The notes under the pieces were generated by a model. That model had not been told where the DNA came from and did not search any database. It worked only from the letters and a program-made list of their open reading frames with translations. This document shows, piece by piece, positions 1-9,332 of a DNA stretch of 9,948 nucleotides (the stretch's first letter is position 1; every line of letters begins with the position of its first letter). The DNA comes from Oligosphaeraceae bacterium (GTDB lineage: Bacteria; Verrucomicrobiota; Lentisphaeria; Oligosphaerales; Oligosphaeraceae). The stretch covers positions 1 through 9,948 of the forward strand of contig JAAYYJ010000083.1 in assembly GCA_012515455.1 (NCBI GenBank), read 5' to 3'. The position numbers were made by a program, and so were the translations under genes.

Positions 1-79
1 ACCCCATAACAGGAGATGTGAAAAATTTGTTGTGCCTGTTTCTGGTCAAAAAGGATCCAAAGTGAGAAAGATGGGCTAG
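1..79. mobile_element. Foreign-looking edge segment, possible insertion-sequence end inside carB
   Basis: This stretch abuts carB but does not encode CarB in any of the three frames read in the gene's direction. By hand count bases 1-80 are about 42% GC, against about 66% for bases 81-180. Read in the direction of carB, the segment starts CCTAGCCCATC at the junction (base 80 downwards). Some IS1380-family elements such as ISEcp1 have terminal repeats beginning CCTAG, and that is the only positive hint of identity. No transposase can be seen because the element, if real, continues past the left edge, so neither the second terminal repeat nor a target-site duplication can be checked. The alternative is a chimeric assembly join. 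That the sequence here is not carB is fairly sure; its identity is a guess. Confidence 0.35.
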
Positions 80-2110
<2,031 letters not shown>

Positions 2111-2125
2111 GGCAGTGATCCTGAT

Positions 2126-3760
2126 TCAGACGGTGGCGGGGTTGTTGCTGTCTGCGGTTGAGGTATTCTTCCGGGCTTGCAGGCAGCTGCGGACCAAGGC
2201 TGCGAACAAGGGATGCGGATTGGTTGGCCGGGACTTGAATTCGGGGTGGAACTGGCAGGCGACGTAGAAGCGCAGCTTGCCCAACTCAACCACCTCGACC
2301 AGCTCTCCATTGGGGCTGCTGCCGCTGATCTGCAGCCCGGCCGAGCTGAGTGCCTCTCGGAACTGATTGTTGAATTCGTAGCGATGGCGGTGGCGTTCGG
2401 AGATTTCCAGGCAGGAATATGCTTGTGCGGCTTTGCTTCCGGGAATGAGCCGGCAGGGGCATCCTCCCAGGCGCATGCTGCCGCCCAGCTCAGTAATGCC
2501 GCGCTGTTCCGGCAGGAGGTCGATGACCGGGTGGGTGCTGCCGGGGTTGAATTCGGTGCTGTCAGCATCCTGCCAGCCCAGGACATTACGGGCGAATTCA
2601 ATGACCACGCACTGCAATCCCAGGCAGATTCCCAGCAGTGGGATGTCGTTCTCCCGGGCATAGCGGCAGGCGGCCAGTTTGCCGGCGATGCCGCGATTGC
2701 CGAATCCACCGGGGACGAGGATCCCATCCACAGATTGCAGCCGCTCGCAGGAAGTTTCCAGTTCTTCCGCTTCGATGCTGTCGATGGTCACCTTGCACCA
2801 GTGGGCCATGCCGGCATGACTTAAGGCCTCATAGATGCTCTTGTAGGCATCGCGGCAGTGCATATATTTGCCAACCACCGCGATGCGGCATTGCAGTTGT
2901 GGTTTCAGCACGCGTTCGAGCAGGTCCTCCCAGGGTCCCAGCTTCAGTTCCCGGGGCGGCAGGTGCAAAACCGAGAGGACCTTGAGGTCGAAGCCGTGTT
3001 CCGCCAGAGCGGTGGGCACTTCATAGATGGAATGCTGGACATCGCGTTCCTCGATGACCATATCCTCCGGGACATTGCAGAACAGGGAGAGCTTCTGGCG
3101 GTGTTCGGGGGACATGGGCAGTTCGGTGCGGCAGACCAGGAGGTCGGGGATGATGCCGATATTTCGCAGAATCCCGACCGACTGCTGGCTGGGTTTGGTT
3201 TTCAATTCACCGGCGGCTTTGATATAGGGCAGCAGAGTCAGATGGATGAAGACTGCGTTCCCGGCTCCGGCCTGGAGCTTGAACTGCCGGGCGGCTTCCA
3301 GGAACGGCATGGACTCGATATCGCCGGCGGTGCCGCCGATTTCGCTGATCACGATGTCAGTCTGGTCGTTGGCGGCGGCGGCGAAGGCCTGTTTGATTTC
3401 GTCGGTGATATGGGGTATGACCTGCACGGTTTTGCCCAGGTATCCCCCCTGCCGTTCCCGGGCGATGACATTGCTGTAGATTTTTCCGGCGGTATAGTTG
3501 CTGGCTTTGGTGCAGGCAATTCCGGCGAAGCGTTCGTAGTGTCCCAAGTCCAGGTCCGTCTCGGCGCCGTCATCGGTGACAAAGACCTCGCCGTGCTGGT
3601 ATGGCGACATGGTGCCGGGGTCGACATTCAGATACGGGTCGAGCTTCTGCATGGCCACCCGATACCCGCGGCTCTTCAACAGCAGCGCCAGGCTGGCCGC
3701 AGTGATGCCTTTGCCTAAGCTGGAGACGACCCCGCCAGTGATAAAAATATGTTTCGACAC
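2126..3760 (-). CDS. pyrG: CTP synthase (glutamine hydrolysing)
   Basis: PyrG aminates UTP to CTP using ATP and the glutamine amide, the last step of pyrimidine nucleotide synthesis. The protein is 544 residues, the normal family length. The N-terminal synthetase domain (about 1-270) starts MSKHIFITGGVVSSLGKG with the nucleotide-binding loop, then KLDPYLNVDPGTMSPYQHGE (39-58), TDDGAETDLDLGHYERF (62-78) and SEIGGTAGDIES (139-150). The class I glutaminase domain (about 290-530) has GICLGLQ with nucleophile Cys379, and HPEF with His505 and Glu507 completing the triad. The start codon is GTG (3758-3760). It is favoured because the conserved N-terminus begins there and an AAGGA site (3771-3775) lies 10 nt upstream. 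The gene sits 33 bp after carA and 15 bp before carB. Its position between the two carbamoyl phosphate synthase subunits is unusual, but the enzyme itself looks fully active. Confidence 0.98.
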   Translation of the reverse strand: MSKHIFITGGVVSSLGKGITAASLALLLKSRGYRVAMQKLDPYLNVDPGTMSPYQHGEVFVTDDGAETDLDLGHYERFAGIACTKASNYTAGKIYSNVIARERQGGYLGKTVQVIPHITDEIKQAFAAAANDQTDIVISEIGGTAGDIESMPFLEAARQFKLQAGAGNAVFIHLTLLPYIKAAGELKTKPSQQSVGILRNIGIIPDLLVCRTELPMSPEHRQKLSLFCNVPEDMVIEERDVQHSIYEVPTALAEHGFDLKVLSVLHLPPRELKLGPWEDLLERVLKPQLQCRIAVVGKYMHCRDAYKSIYEALSHAGMAHWCKVTIDSIEAEELETSCERLQSVDGILVPGGFGNRGIAGKLAACRYARENDIPLLGICLGLQCVVIEFARNVLGWQDADSTEFNPGSTHPVIDLLPEQRGITELGGSMRLGGCPCRLIPGSKAAQAYSCLEISERHRHRYEFNNQFREALSSAGLQISGSSPNGELVEVVELGKLRFYVACQFHPEFKSRPTNPHPLFAALVRSCLQARKNTSTADSNNPATV

Positions 3761-3770
3761 CGATGTTCTT

Positions 3771-3775
3771 TCCTT
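3771..3775 (-). promoter_or_regulatory. Ribosome-binding site deciding the GTG start of pyrG
   Basis: On the coding strand this reads AAGGA within GGAAGGAAAG, ending 10 nt before the GTG at 3760. No ATG gives the conserved CTP synthase N-terminus, so this site together with the homologous start supports GTG initiation. Confidence 0.7.
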
Positions 3776-3793
3776 CCGGACCTGCGGCAGCCC

Positions 3794-4873
3794 TTATCTG
3801 TGCATCAGTTCTGTGAATTGGGTAAAAAGATATTGCGAGTCATGCGGCCCAGGTCCGGCTTCAGGGTGATACTGGACTGCGAACATGGGCTCCCGGCGGT
3901 GTCGGATGCCCTCCACCGTCTGGTCATTAAGGTTGCGGTGAGTCAGTTCCAGGCAGGCGGGCAGAGAATTTTCCCCCAGAGCGTAATTATGGTTCTGGCT
4001 GGTGATTTCAATGCGGTTGAGCAGCAGGTTCTTGACCGGGTGATTGCAGCCATGGTGCCCGAATTTCAGGCGGGAGCATTCTGCGCCGGCGGCCAGGCCG
4101 AGAATCTGATGTCCCAGGCAGATGCCCATCAGCGGCACCTTCCCCAGCAGTCCCCGGGCCAGTTCCAGAGCGCCCTTAACCGCTCTGGGGTCAGCCGGGC
4201 CGTTGGAGAGGAAAACGCCATCGGGGCGGCGGGATAGGATTTCCCCGGCGCTGGTCCAGGCTGGAACCACCTCGACCTGCAGGCCGGCGGCAGCGAGCAT
4301 CCGGAGGATATTGTACTTGATGCCGTAATCCACCGCAATCACTTTATAGTCGCCCTCGCGGTTCCAGATTTTTCCCTCCGGGTCGCTGACCAAAGTGGCA
4401 TAGTCCTGCTGGTCGAGTCCTTCCCAGGCCCGGGCCCGGGCCACTCCTTCCGCCGGAGTGATGTCCTCTGCACTGGCGTGCAGGAAGGCCTTGCTGGTGC
4501 CGTTCTCGCGCAGGTGCAGAACCAGCCTCCTGGTGTCCAGATTGCTCAACGCCGGTACGCCGCAGCGGCGCAACAGTTCCGCCAGGGTCTCCTGGGATTG
4601 GAAATTAGAAGGCGGGTTCAAGTTCTGGACCAGCAGTCCGCGCAGGAACAGCCCGCGCGATTCCATGTCGTCCGGGTTGCAGCCATAGTTGCCGACTTCA
4701 GCAGTGCTGAGGGCCACGATCTGCCCGGCGTAGGACGGATCGCTGACGATTTCCTGGTACCCGGTCATGCCGGTGTTGAACACTGCTTCGCCGAGGGTGT
4801 CGACGGGGGCGCCACAGGATTGTGCGAAAAAAATCTCGCCATCGGCTAAGGCCAGGAAATGTCTGTTGGTCAT
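3794..4873 (-). CDS. carA: Carbamoyl phosphate synthase small (glutaminase) subunit
   Basis: CarA hydrolyses glutamine and passes ammonia through a tunnel to CarB. It has 359 residues, slightly under the usual 360-380. The N-terminal CPSase domain (about 1-130) shows ALADGEIFFAQSCGAP, GEAVFNTGMTGYQEIVSDPS (28-47) and NLDTRRLVLHLRENG. The class I glutaminase domain (about 175-355) shows VDYGIKYNILR, LSNGPADPRAV, the nucleophile elbow MGICLGHQ with Cys252, and QYHPEAGPGPHDS with His336 and Glu338. The triad is complete. The ATG at 4873 is chosen because it begins the CarA homology; the frame stays open upstream to 5200, but that stretch only overlaps the preceding gene and is not CarA-like. The ribosome-binding site is weak (GTGAG). 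It lies 55 bp after the purF-like gene and 33 bp before pyrG. Its partner carB is the last gene of the cluster and appears interrupted. Confidence 0.97.
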   Translation of the reverse strand: MTNRHFLALADGEIFFAQSCGAPVDTLGEAVFNTGMTGYQEIVSDPSYAGQIVALSTAEVGNYGCNPDDMESRGLFLRGLLVQNLNPPSNFQSQETLAELLRRCGVPALSNLDTRRLVLHLRENGTSKAFLHASAEDITPAEGVARARAWEGLDQQDYATLVSDPEGKIWNREGDYKVIAVDYGIKYNILRMLAAAGLQVEVVPAWTSAGEILSRRPDGVFLSNGPADPRAVKGALELARGLLGKVPLMGICLGHQILGLAAGAECSRLKFGHHGCNHPVKNLLLNRIEITSQNHNYALGENSLPACLELTHRNLNDQTVEGIRHRREPMFAVQYHPEAGPGPHDSQYLFTQFTELMHR

Positions 4874-4928
4874 AATTCGTCTCACTTGCGGGCGGAAGAA
4901 ACGGGTTGAGTCGAAGCAGGCGGAGAAA

Positions 4929-6710
4929 TCAATACGGTCGTTGGTCAATGGAGTGGGCGTAGTTGAGCAGTGCCTGGTTGACGACCCGGTTTCCGCCCGG
5001 GGTCGGATAATCACCAGTGAAATACCAGTCCCCGGTATGCCCGGGACAGCATTTGCGCAACTGCCGGCAGCTCTGGTAGACGACTGCCAGGCGGGCCCGC
5101 AGGTCCGGTGGTCGCAGCAGGCAGGAGATTTCCAGCGCCAGTTCCTCGTCGCTGAACAAAGCGTAGAGGGGTTTGACCCGGTTTTTGCAATTTTCATCAC
5201 CCCTGCTCAAATCCTTTTCGGCCAGGCGTACTGCCTTGTCCAGGGCGGACTGCTGGCCAGTTTTTTTGAGCAGCGACTGCAGGGCTTCGAAAGCGATCAG
5301 TTCCTGGAAGCTGGCCATGTCGATGCCGTAGCAGTCCGGATAGCGGACCGGCGGGGCGCTGGAAGCCACCACGATCAATTTGGGGTCCAGGCGGTCTAGA
5401 ATGGGCAGGATGGCATTGCGCATGGTGTTTCCCCGGACGATGGAGTCATCAAGCACCACCAGGTTGTCGCTGCCGGGTCGGATGATGCCGTAGGTTACGT
5501 CGTAGACATGGGGGAAGAGATCGCGGCGGTGATCGGCATCGCTGATGAAGGTGCGGAATTTCGCATCCTTGACCGCGATCTGGGCGAAGCGTACGTGCTT
5601 GCCATGGCCCTGCCGGTAGAGCTCATCCAGCAGTCCGAAGAAACAGGTCTGGGCGGTATTGGGAATGTATGAGAAGACGGTATTGCGGTAATCATGTTCA
5701 ATGCGGTTCAGGATGGCAGGCACCAGGGCCTGCCCCAAGGCGCGCCGTTCCCGGTGGATATCAGCGTCATTGCCGCGGGAGAAGTAGATGCGTTCGAACA
5801 CGCATTTGCGGGCCGGCCGTTCGGGCAAGCAGGGCTGCAGAGCTACAATGCCTTTGCTGGATACCGTCAAGGCGTGCCCCGGGGGCAGCTCATGCACTTC
5901 TGCAGTTTTCAGATTGAAAGTGGTCTGGATGGTGGCCCGTTCTGAGGCCGCGACCACGACTTCCTCATCGAAGTAGTAGAATGCCGGGCGGATACCAGCC
6001 GCGTCACGCAGGGCGAAGGCCTCACCGTTTCCCAGCACCCCGCAGAGATGGAAGCCGCCGTCACACTCGCTGGCCACCCGCTGCAGGATTCCGCCCAGGT
6101 CCAGGTCGCTGCTGCCGGCCTCGGTCAGGGGCTGCCGTTCCAGATAATGCACCACCAGAGCCAGGAGAATTTCGCTGTCCTGCAGGCTCTTGGGGTGGTG
6201 TCCGCTGCTGATCAGCTTCTGGAACAGCGCTTTGGTGTTGGTCAGGTTGAAGTTCCCGGCCAGCAGCAGCGCGTGATTGCGCCAGGAGTGGTCCCGGATC
6301 AGAGGATGGCAGGCATTCAGGCTCCGGTTCCCGAAGGTCCCGTAACGCAGGTGTCCGAGATAGACCTCGCCGCAGAAAGGGAACTTCTCGCTCATGGCCA
6401 GCTCGTCGCGGAATGCCTCCTGCAGGGGCAGGGCGGCGCTGATGCGCCGGTTGATGCGTTCGAGCAGGTCCGCGAGCGACAGCTCACAGCAGGATTTTTC
6501 CAGTTGGAAGAAGGGGATTCCGGGTTGGGCACCGCGGCTCAGGCAGGCGATGCCGGCGCCGTCCTGGCCGCGGTTATGCTGTTTTTCCAGCAGCAGGGTC
6601 AGTTTCTGATAGCCGTAATAGGGCGAGCCGTATTTGTTCTCATAGTACTTCAGATTCTTTCTGAGACAAATCAGGCCGACACCGCATTCGTGCTGAAGAT
6701 TGTCTGACAT
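4929..6710 (-). CDS. PurF-like Ntn glutamine amidotransferase / phosphoribosyltransferase
   Basis: This is a 593-residue two-domain protein of the amidophosphoribosyltransferase superfamily. The N-terminal Ntn-hydrolase domain starts MSDNLQHECGVG; self-removal of the first eight residues would expose Cys9 as nucleophile. It continues with EKQHNRGQDGAG (42-53), GHLRYGTFGN with Arg122, GNFNLTN (152-158) and DSEILL with Asp178. The phosphoribosyltransferase-type domain follows, with FERIYFSRGNDADI (305-318), KFRTFIS, the PRPP loop VVLDDSIVRGNT (418-429) and YGIDMASFQELIAF. A C-terminal extension ends with CCPGHTGDWYFTGDYPTPGG (554-573). True PurF has HNGN where this has GNFN, and the usual PDSG-type segment is replaced by IPNTAQ. 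From memory, a very similar protein annotated as amidophosphoribosyltransferase precedes carA in Bacteroides. It may make phosphoribosylamine or use its ammonia differently; purF is not assigned because of these differences. It follows glnA by 49 bp. Confidence 0.88.
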   Translation of the reverse strand: MSDNLQHECGVGLICLRKNLKYYENKYGSPYYGYQKLTLLLEKQHNRGQDGAGIACLSRGAQPGIPFFQLEKSCCELSLADLLERINRRISAALPLQEAFRDELAMSEKFPFCGEVYLGHLRYGTFGNRSLNACHPLIRDHSWRNHALLLAGNFNLTNTKALFQKLISSGHHPKSLQDSEILLALVVHYLERQPLTEAGSSDLDLGGILQRVASECDGGFHLCGVLGNGEAFALRDAAGIRPAFYYFDEEVVVAASERATIQTTFNLKTAEVHELPPGHALTVSSKGIVALQPCLPERPARKCVFERIYFSRGNDADIHRERRALGQALVPAILNRIEHDYRNTVFSYIPNTAQTCFFGLLDELYRQGHGKHVRFAQIAVKDAKFRTFISDADHRRDLFPHVYDVTYGIIRPGSDNLVVLDDSIVRGNTMRNAILPILDRLDPKLIVVASSAPPVRYPDCYGIDMASFQELIAFEALQSLLKKTGQQSALDKAVRLAEKDLSRGDENCKNRVKPLYALFSDEELALEISCLLRPPDLRARLAVVYQSCRQLRKCCPGHTGDWYFTGDYPTPGGNRVVNQALLNYAHSIDQRPY

Positions 6711-6734
6711 GTGTGCAAAGTCCGCAGGGTTGAG

Positions 6735-6750
6735 CTGCCGTTTCCGGCAG
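6735..6750 (-). other. GNRA-capped hairpin between glnA and the purF-like gene
   Basis: In the 49-bp gap the transcript would fold into a perfect 6-bp stem, CTGCCG paired with CGGCAG, closed by a GAAA tetraloop. GNRA loops are unusually stable. No T-run follows on the transcribed strand, so it is not a canonical intrinsic terminator. It could protect the 3' end of glnA mRNA after processing or tune expression of the downstream genes. Confidence 0.55.
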
Positions 6751-6759
6751 GTTTGGGGT

Positions 6760-8904
6760 TCAGTACAGGAAGAGTATCTCGCGGTATTTCGGCAACGGCC
6801 AGAGATCGTCCGCGACCACATGCTCCAAGTTGTCGACCGTACGGCGCAAGCCGGCCATGCAGTTGATAACTTCCTGGGGGGCGCCGCGCAAAGCCTCTTC
6901 CAGCAGAGTGCACTGTTCACGCAATGTATCCAGGCCCTCACCCAGCTGTTCTGCGAGGGCCTGCAGACTGGCCAGCCCGGCGCGCAGATTGCATTGCTGG
7001 GTGGCCAGCAGGGCTTCAGTCTGGCGCTTGAATTCCTCCGCAACCGCAGGAATAATCATGCTGCGTACGATTTCCAGAGCCACTGTCCCCTCGATGTTGA
7101 TCTTCCGGGTATATTCCTCCAGGCAGACTTCATAACGGGAAGACAGCTCGGCCGCGGAGAAGACACAGTATTTTTCGAACAGCTGCCGGTTCTGGGGGCT
7201 TTTGAAGGCAGCAATCGCCTCCAGGGTATCGCGTTTGTTGGGCAGATCCCGTTTGCCTGCTTCCACCAGCCAGGCTTCCGAGTAGTTGTCGCCGTTGAAG
7301 ACGATGCGCTGGTGTTTGCGCAGGATGTCACGCAGAATCACCTGCAGGCCCTGGTTGAAATCACGCTGATTGATGGCATTGAGCTTATCCAGCCGGTCGC
7401 TGATGAAATCAAACGATTCGGCAACAATGGTATTGAGAATCACATTGACGCCAGAACAGGAACGGCTGGCACCTGGCGCCCGAAATTCAAATTTGTTGCC
7501 GGTGAAGGCCATCGGGCTGGTGCGGTTGCGGTCAGTGGCATCGCGCGGGAAGGGTGGCAGGGCATCAACGCCGATCTGCATCTTCCGGGAAGGTTTGCTG
7601 GAGTTGTTGCCGCCGACTTCAATCTGGGAGATGATTTCGGTGAGCTGCTCACCCAGGAACATCGAGATGATAGCCGGCGGAGCCTCGTTGGCACCCAGAC
7701 GGTGGTCGTTCCCGGCGCTGGCGGTCTCCGCCCGGAGCAGGTCGCTGTGCAGATCGACGGCCCGGATGATGGCGCTTAATACGGTCAGGAAGATGGCATT
7801 CTGCATCGGGTCCTTGCCGGGGTCCAGGAGATTCTGATTGCCATAGCTCAGGGACCAGTTGTTGTGCTTGCCTGAACCGTTGACGCCGGCGAAGGGCTTC
7901 TCGTGCATCAGGCAGATCAGGCCGTTGCGCTCAGCCACCTGGCGCAGGACTTCCATCACCAACATGTTGTGGTCGACCGCAAGGTTCGCTTCCTCGTACA
8001 TCGCCGCTAGTTCAAACTGGGCCGGCGCGACTTCGTTGTGGCGGGTCTTGGCGGGAATGCCCAGCTTCCACAAATCCAGCTCGACCTCAGTCATGAATTT
8101 CAAGATGCGGGGGCGGATCGAGCCAAAGTAGTGGTCTTCCAGCTGCTGATGCTTGGCCGGAGGAGCGCCAAATAATGTCCGGCCGGTCTGAACCAGGTCC
8201 GGGCGCTGCCAGTAGAACTTCTTGTCCAGCAAAAAATACTCCTGCTCCGGACCAAGGGTCACCGCAGTATGCTGCTCCGGCAGACCAAAGTGACGCAGCA
8301 GGCGCTTGCAGGCCCGGTCCAGGGTTTGCAGAGAGCGAAGCAGCGGCGTCTTTTTGTCCAAAGCCTCACCATTGAAGGAACAAAAAGCGGTGGGGATGCA
8401 GAGGGTCGCGCCGTTGACATGGCGTTTGATGAAAGCCGGGCTGGTGGGGTCCCAGGCGGTGTATCCCCGGGCCTCGAAAGTGCAACGCAGGCCGCCGGAC
8501 GGGAAGCTGGAGGCATCCGGCTCACCGACAATGAGATTCTTGCCGGAGAAAGCCATGATTGCCTGGGCCGGGCAGGTCGACTCCAGAAACGAGTCATGCT
8601 TCTCGGCGGTCCCACCGGTCAAAGGCTGGAACCAATGGGTGAAATGAGTGGCCCCGCGCGACAATGCCCATTCCTTCATGGCATGGGCGACATCATCGGC
8701 AATGGCGGCATCCAAGGGTTGGCCTTCATTGATGGTGGCCAGCAGTTTCTCCGCAACCTTGTGCGGCAGATATTGACGGATGACCTGGCAATGAAACACA
8801 TCTTCACCATAAAAGTCCAGGCTGGCCGGGCCACTGAAGGCGGGTATTGGCAGTTCATAGCTGGCAATGGATTGCAAAGCGCGCATCCTGTTCAGGTTGC
8901 TCAT
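6760..8904 (-). CDS. glnA: Glutamine synthetase, type III (GlnN/GSIII)
   Basis: This enzyme condenses ammonium and glutamate into glutamine with ATP in the cytoplasm. The protein is 714 residues, typical of the long type III enzymes and far longer than the roughly 450-residue type I. Type III signatures are present in order: THFTHWFQPLTGGTAEKHDS (87-106), PTAFCSFNGEALDKKTPLLR (171-190), GPEQEYFLLD (218-227), RHNEVAPAQFE (288-298), NGSGKHNNWSLS (342-353), FLGEQLTEIISQIE (416-429), DRNRTSPMAFTGNKFEFRAP (458-477) and a C-terminal WPLPKYREILF (702-712). The ATG at 8904 is preceded 9 nt upstream by a strong AGGAG site. An in-frame opening to 9033 is not GS-like and is excluded. It is the first gene of the leftward cluster, so its promoter probably drives the glutamine-consuming genes behind it. 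A putative sigma-54 element and AT-rich repeats lie upstream. The gene symbol glnN is sometimes used for this type. Confidence 0.97.
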   Translation of the reverse strand: MSNLNRMRALQSIASYELPIPAFSGPASLDFYGEDVFHCQVIRQYLPHKVAEKLLATINEGQPLDAAIADDVAHAMKEWALSRGATHFTHWFQPLTGGTAEKHDSFLESTCPAQAIMAFSGKNLIVGEPDASSFPSGGLRCTFEARGYTAWDPTSPAFIKRHVNGATLCIPTAFCSFNGEALDKKTPLLRSLQTLDRACKRLLRHFGLPEQHTAVTLGPEQEYFLLDKKFYWQRPDLVQTGRTLFGAPPAKHQQLEDHYFGSIRPRILKFMTEVELDLWKLGIPAKTRHNEVAPAQFELAAMYEEANLAVDHNMLVMEVLRQVAERNGLICLMHEKPFAGVNGSGKHNNWSLSYGNQNLLDPGKDPMQNAIFLTVLSAIIRAVDLHSDLLRAETASAGNDHRLGANEAPPAIISMFLGEQLTEIISQIEVGGNNSSKPSRKMQIGVDALPPFPRDATDRNRTSPMAFTGNKFEFRAPGASRSCSGVNVILNTIVAESFDFISDRLDKLNAINQRDFNQGLQVILRDILRKHQRIVFNGDNYSEAWLVEAGKRDLPNKRDTLEAIAAFKSPQNRQLFEKYCVFSAAELSSRYEVCLEEYTRKINIEGTVALEIVRSMIIPAVAEEFKRQTEALLATQQCNLRAGLASLQALAEQLGEGLDTLREQCTLLEEALRGAPQEVINCMAGLRRTVDNLEHVVADDLWPLPKYREILFLY

Positions 8905-8913
8905 GACCGAATA

Positions 8914-8918
8914 CTCCT
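8914..8918 (-). promoter_or_regulatory. Ribosome-binding site of glnA
   Basis: The coding strand has AGGAG 9 nt before the ATG at 8904. This fixes the start and rules out the in-frame extension to 9033. Confidence 0.8.
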
Positions 8919-8965
8919 GTAAAGTGAAATGAGATAAACACCAGGAAAAATACAATTGTTTTGCT

Positions 8966-8981
8966 AGCAGAAAACATGCCA
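8966..8981 (-). promoter_or_regulatory. Putative sigma-54 (-24/-12) promoter of glnA
   Basis: The coding strand reads TGGCATGTTTTCTGCT. Against the sigma-54 consensus TGGCACG-N4-TTGCW, the GG and GC dinucleotides are present at the exact spacing, with two mismatches (T for C in the -24 box and C for T in the -12 box). It predicts a transcript start near 8955 and a leader of about 50 nt. Sigma-54 control of glnA is classical in other bacteria. Single short matches do occur by chance, so this rests on the spacing and the location. Confidence 0.4.
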
Positions 8982-9037
8982 GGTTCAGAAAAGAAGGGAA
9001 AAGCTGCAGAAAACCAGGCGGAAAAAGCACCAAGATT

Positions 9038-9065
9038 AAGATAATTTACAAAAAATGTAAAACAA
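9038..9065 (-). promoter_or_regulatory. Possible sigma-70 type promoter of glnA with operator in the spacer
   Basis: The coding strand has TTGTTT (9065-9060), a 16-bp spacer and TATCTT (9043-9038). The inverted repeat at 9045-9061 fills the spacer. The -10 match is imperfect. If real, it would be a second, upstream glnA promoter, analogous to the tandem glnA promoters of enteric bacteria. Confidence 0.3.
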
Positions 9066-9095
9066 GCCGATGTGACTGATAATTTTTGTAAAAAC
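9040..9095. repeat. Duplicated AT-rich motif with a perfect inverted repeat upstream of glnA
   Basis: The plus strand has GATAATTT at 9040-9047 and again at 9078-9085. Each copy is followed by TGTAAAA, at 9056-9062 and 9087-9093, so the second copy is the first shortened by 7 bp. In the first copy TTTACA (9045-9050), five A bases and TGTAAA (9056-9061) form a perfect 17-bp inverted repeat. The two copies lie about 85-140 bp upstream of the transcript start predicted by the sigma-54 element, a usual distance for activator sites. The binding protein is unknown, and the motif does not match the NtrC site. Confidence 0.45.
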
Positions 9096-9194
9096 TCGAG
9101 ATTTTGGTTGCTGTACTGCTTTTGCCGGGGCTATGAAGTGCTGGTTTTTTTCCCGGTTTCCGGATTATGTGGCTGGCCGCCGGGGTGGTATTTT

Positions 9195-9210
9195 CCCGCT
9201 GATTAGCGGG
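9195..9210. other. Small GC-rich hairpin in the intergenic region
   Basis: CCCGCT and AGCGGG pair perfectly around a GATT loop. The T4 tract lies before the stem on the plus strand and no T-run follows it on either strand, so it is not a good terminator in either direction. Its function is unknown. Confidence 0.3.
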
Positions 9211-9304
9211 TCTTGTGGTGTGTTCATGGTCTTCGCCGGACTTTTTTGCTTTGTTTGAGCACTGTATCTTGCACAAGCACCGGGCAGGAATTACATTAGG
9301 ACAT

Positions 9305-9332
9305 TTGACTTGCTGCGGCATAATGTTATGCT
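9305..9332 (+). promoter_or_regulatory. Probable promoter of the glycosyltransferase gene
   Basis: TTGACT (9305-9310) resembles a -35 box, followed after 16 bp by TATGCT (9327-9332) as a -10 box. The start of transcription would fall near 9339, giving a leader of only about 14 nt that contains AGGAG (9342-9346), 6 nt before the ATG. The -35 box matches the consensus well and the -10 box only fairly. Confidence 0.4.

Noticed and set aside
2858..3718. Plus-strand open frame of 286 codons
   Set aside because: It is an antisense shadow of pyrG with no ribosome-binding site or recognisable domain.
4874..5200. Upstream in-frame extension of carA
   Set aside because: It overlaps the 3' end of the purF-like gene in another frame and adds no CarA-like sequence; the CarA N-terminus begins at 4873.
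6700..7779. Plus-strand open frame of 359 codons
   Set aside because: It is an antisense shadow of glnA and of the start of the purF-like gene; the glnA reading is supported by many family motifs.
8905..9031. Glutamine riboswitch (glnA RNA type) in the glnA leader
   Set aside because: The conserved core and stems of that RNA are not visible in the leader.
9225..9250. T-run after a short GTC/GAC pairing as a terminator
   Set aside because: The stem is only three base pairs, and no plus-strand gene ends upstream of it.
9257..9273. Second sigma-54-like site facing the glycosyltransferase (GAGCAC then TTGCA)
   Set aside because: The spacing is one base too long and the essential GG is GA; a sigma-70 type promoter fits better nearer the gene.
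9046..9321. Possible 91-residue minus-strand gene in the intergenic region
   Set aside because: It has a biased composition without recognisable motifs and no clear ribosome-binding site, and it overlaps both the glycosyltransferase promoter dyad and the glnA upstream repeats.
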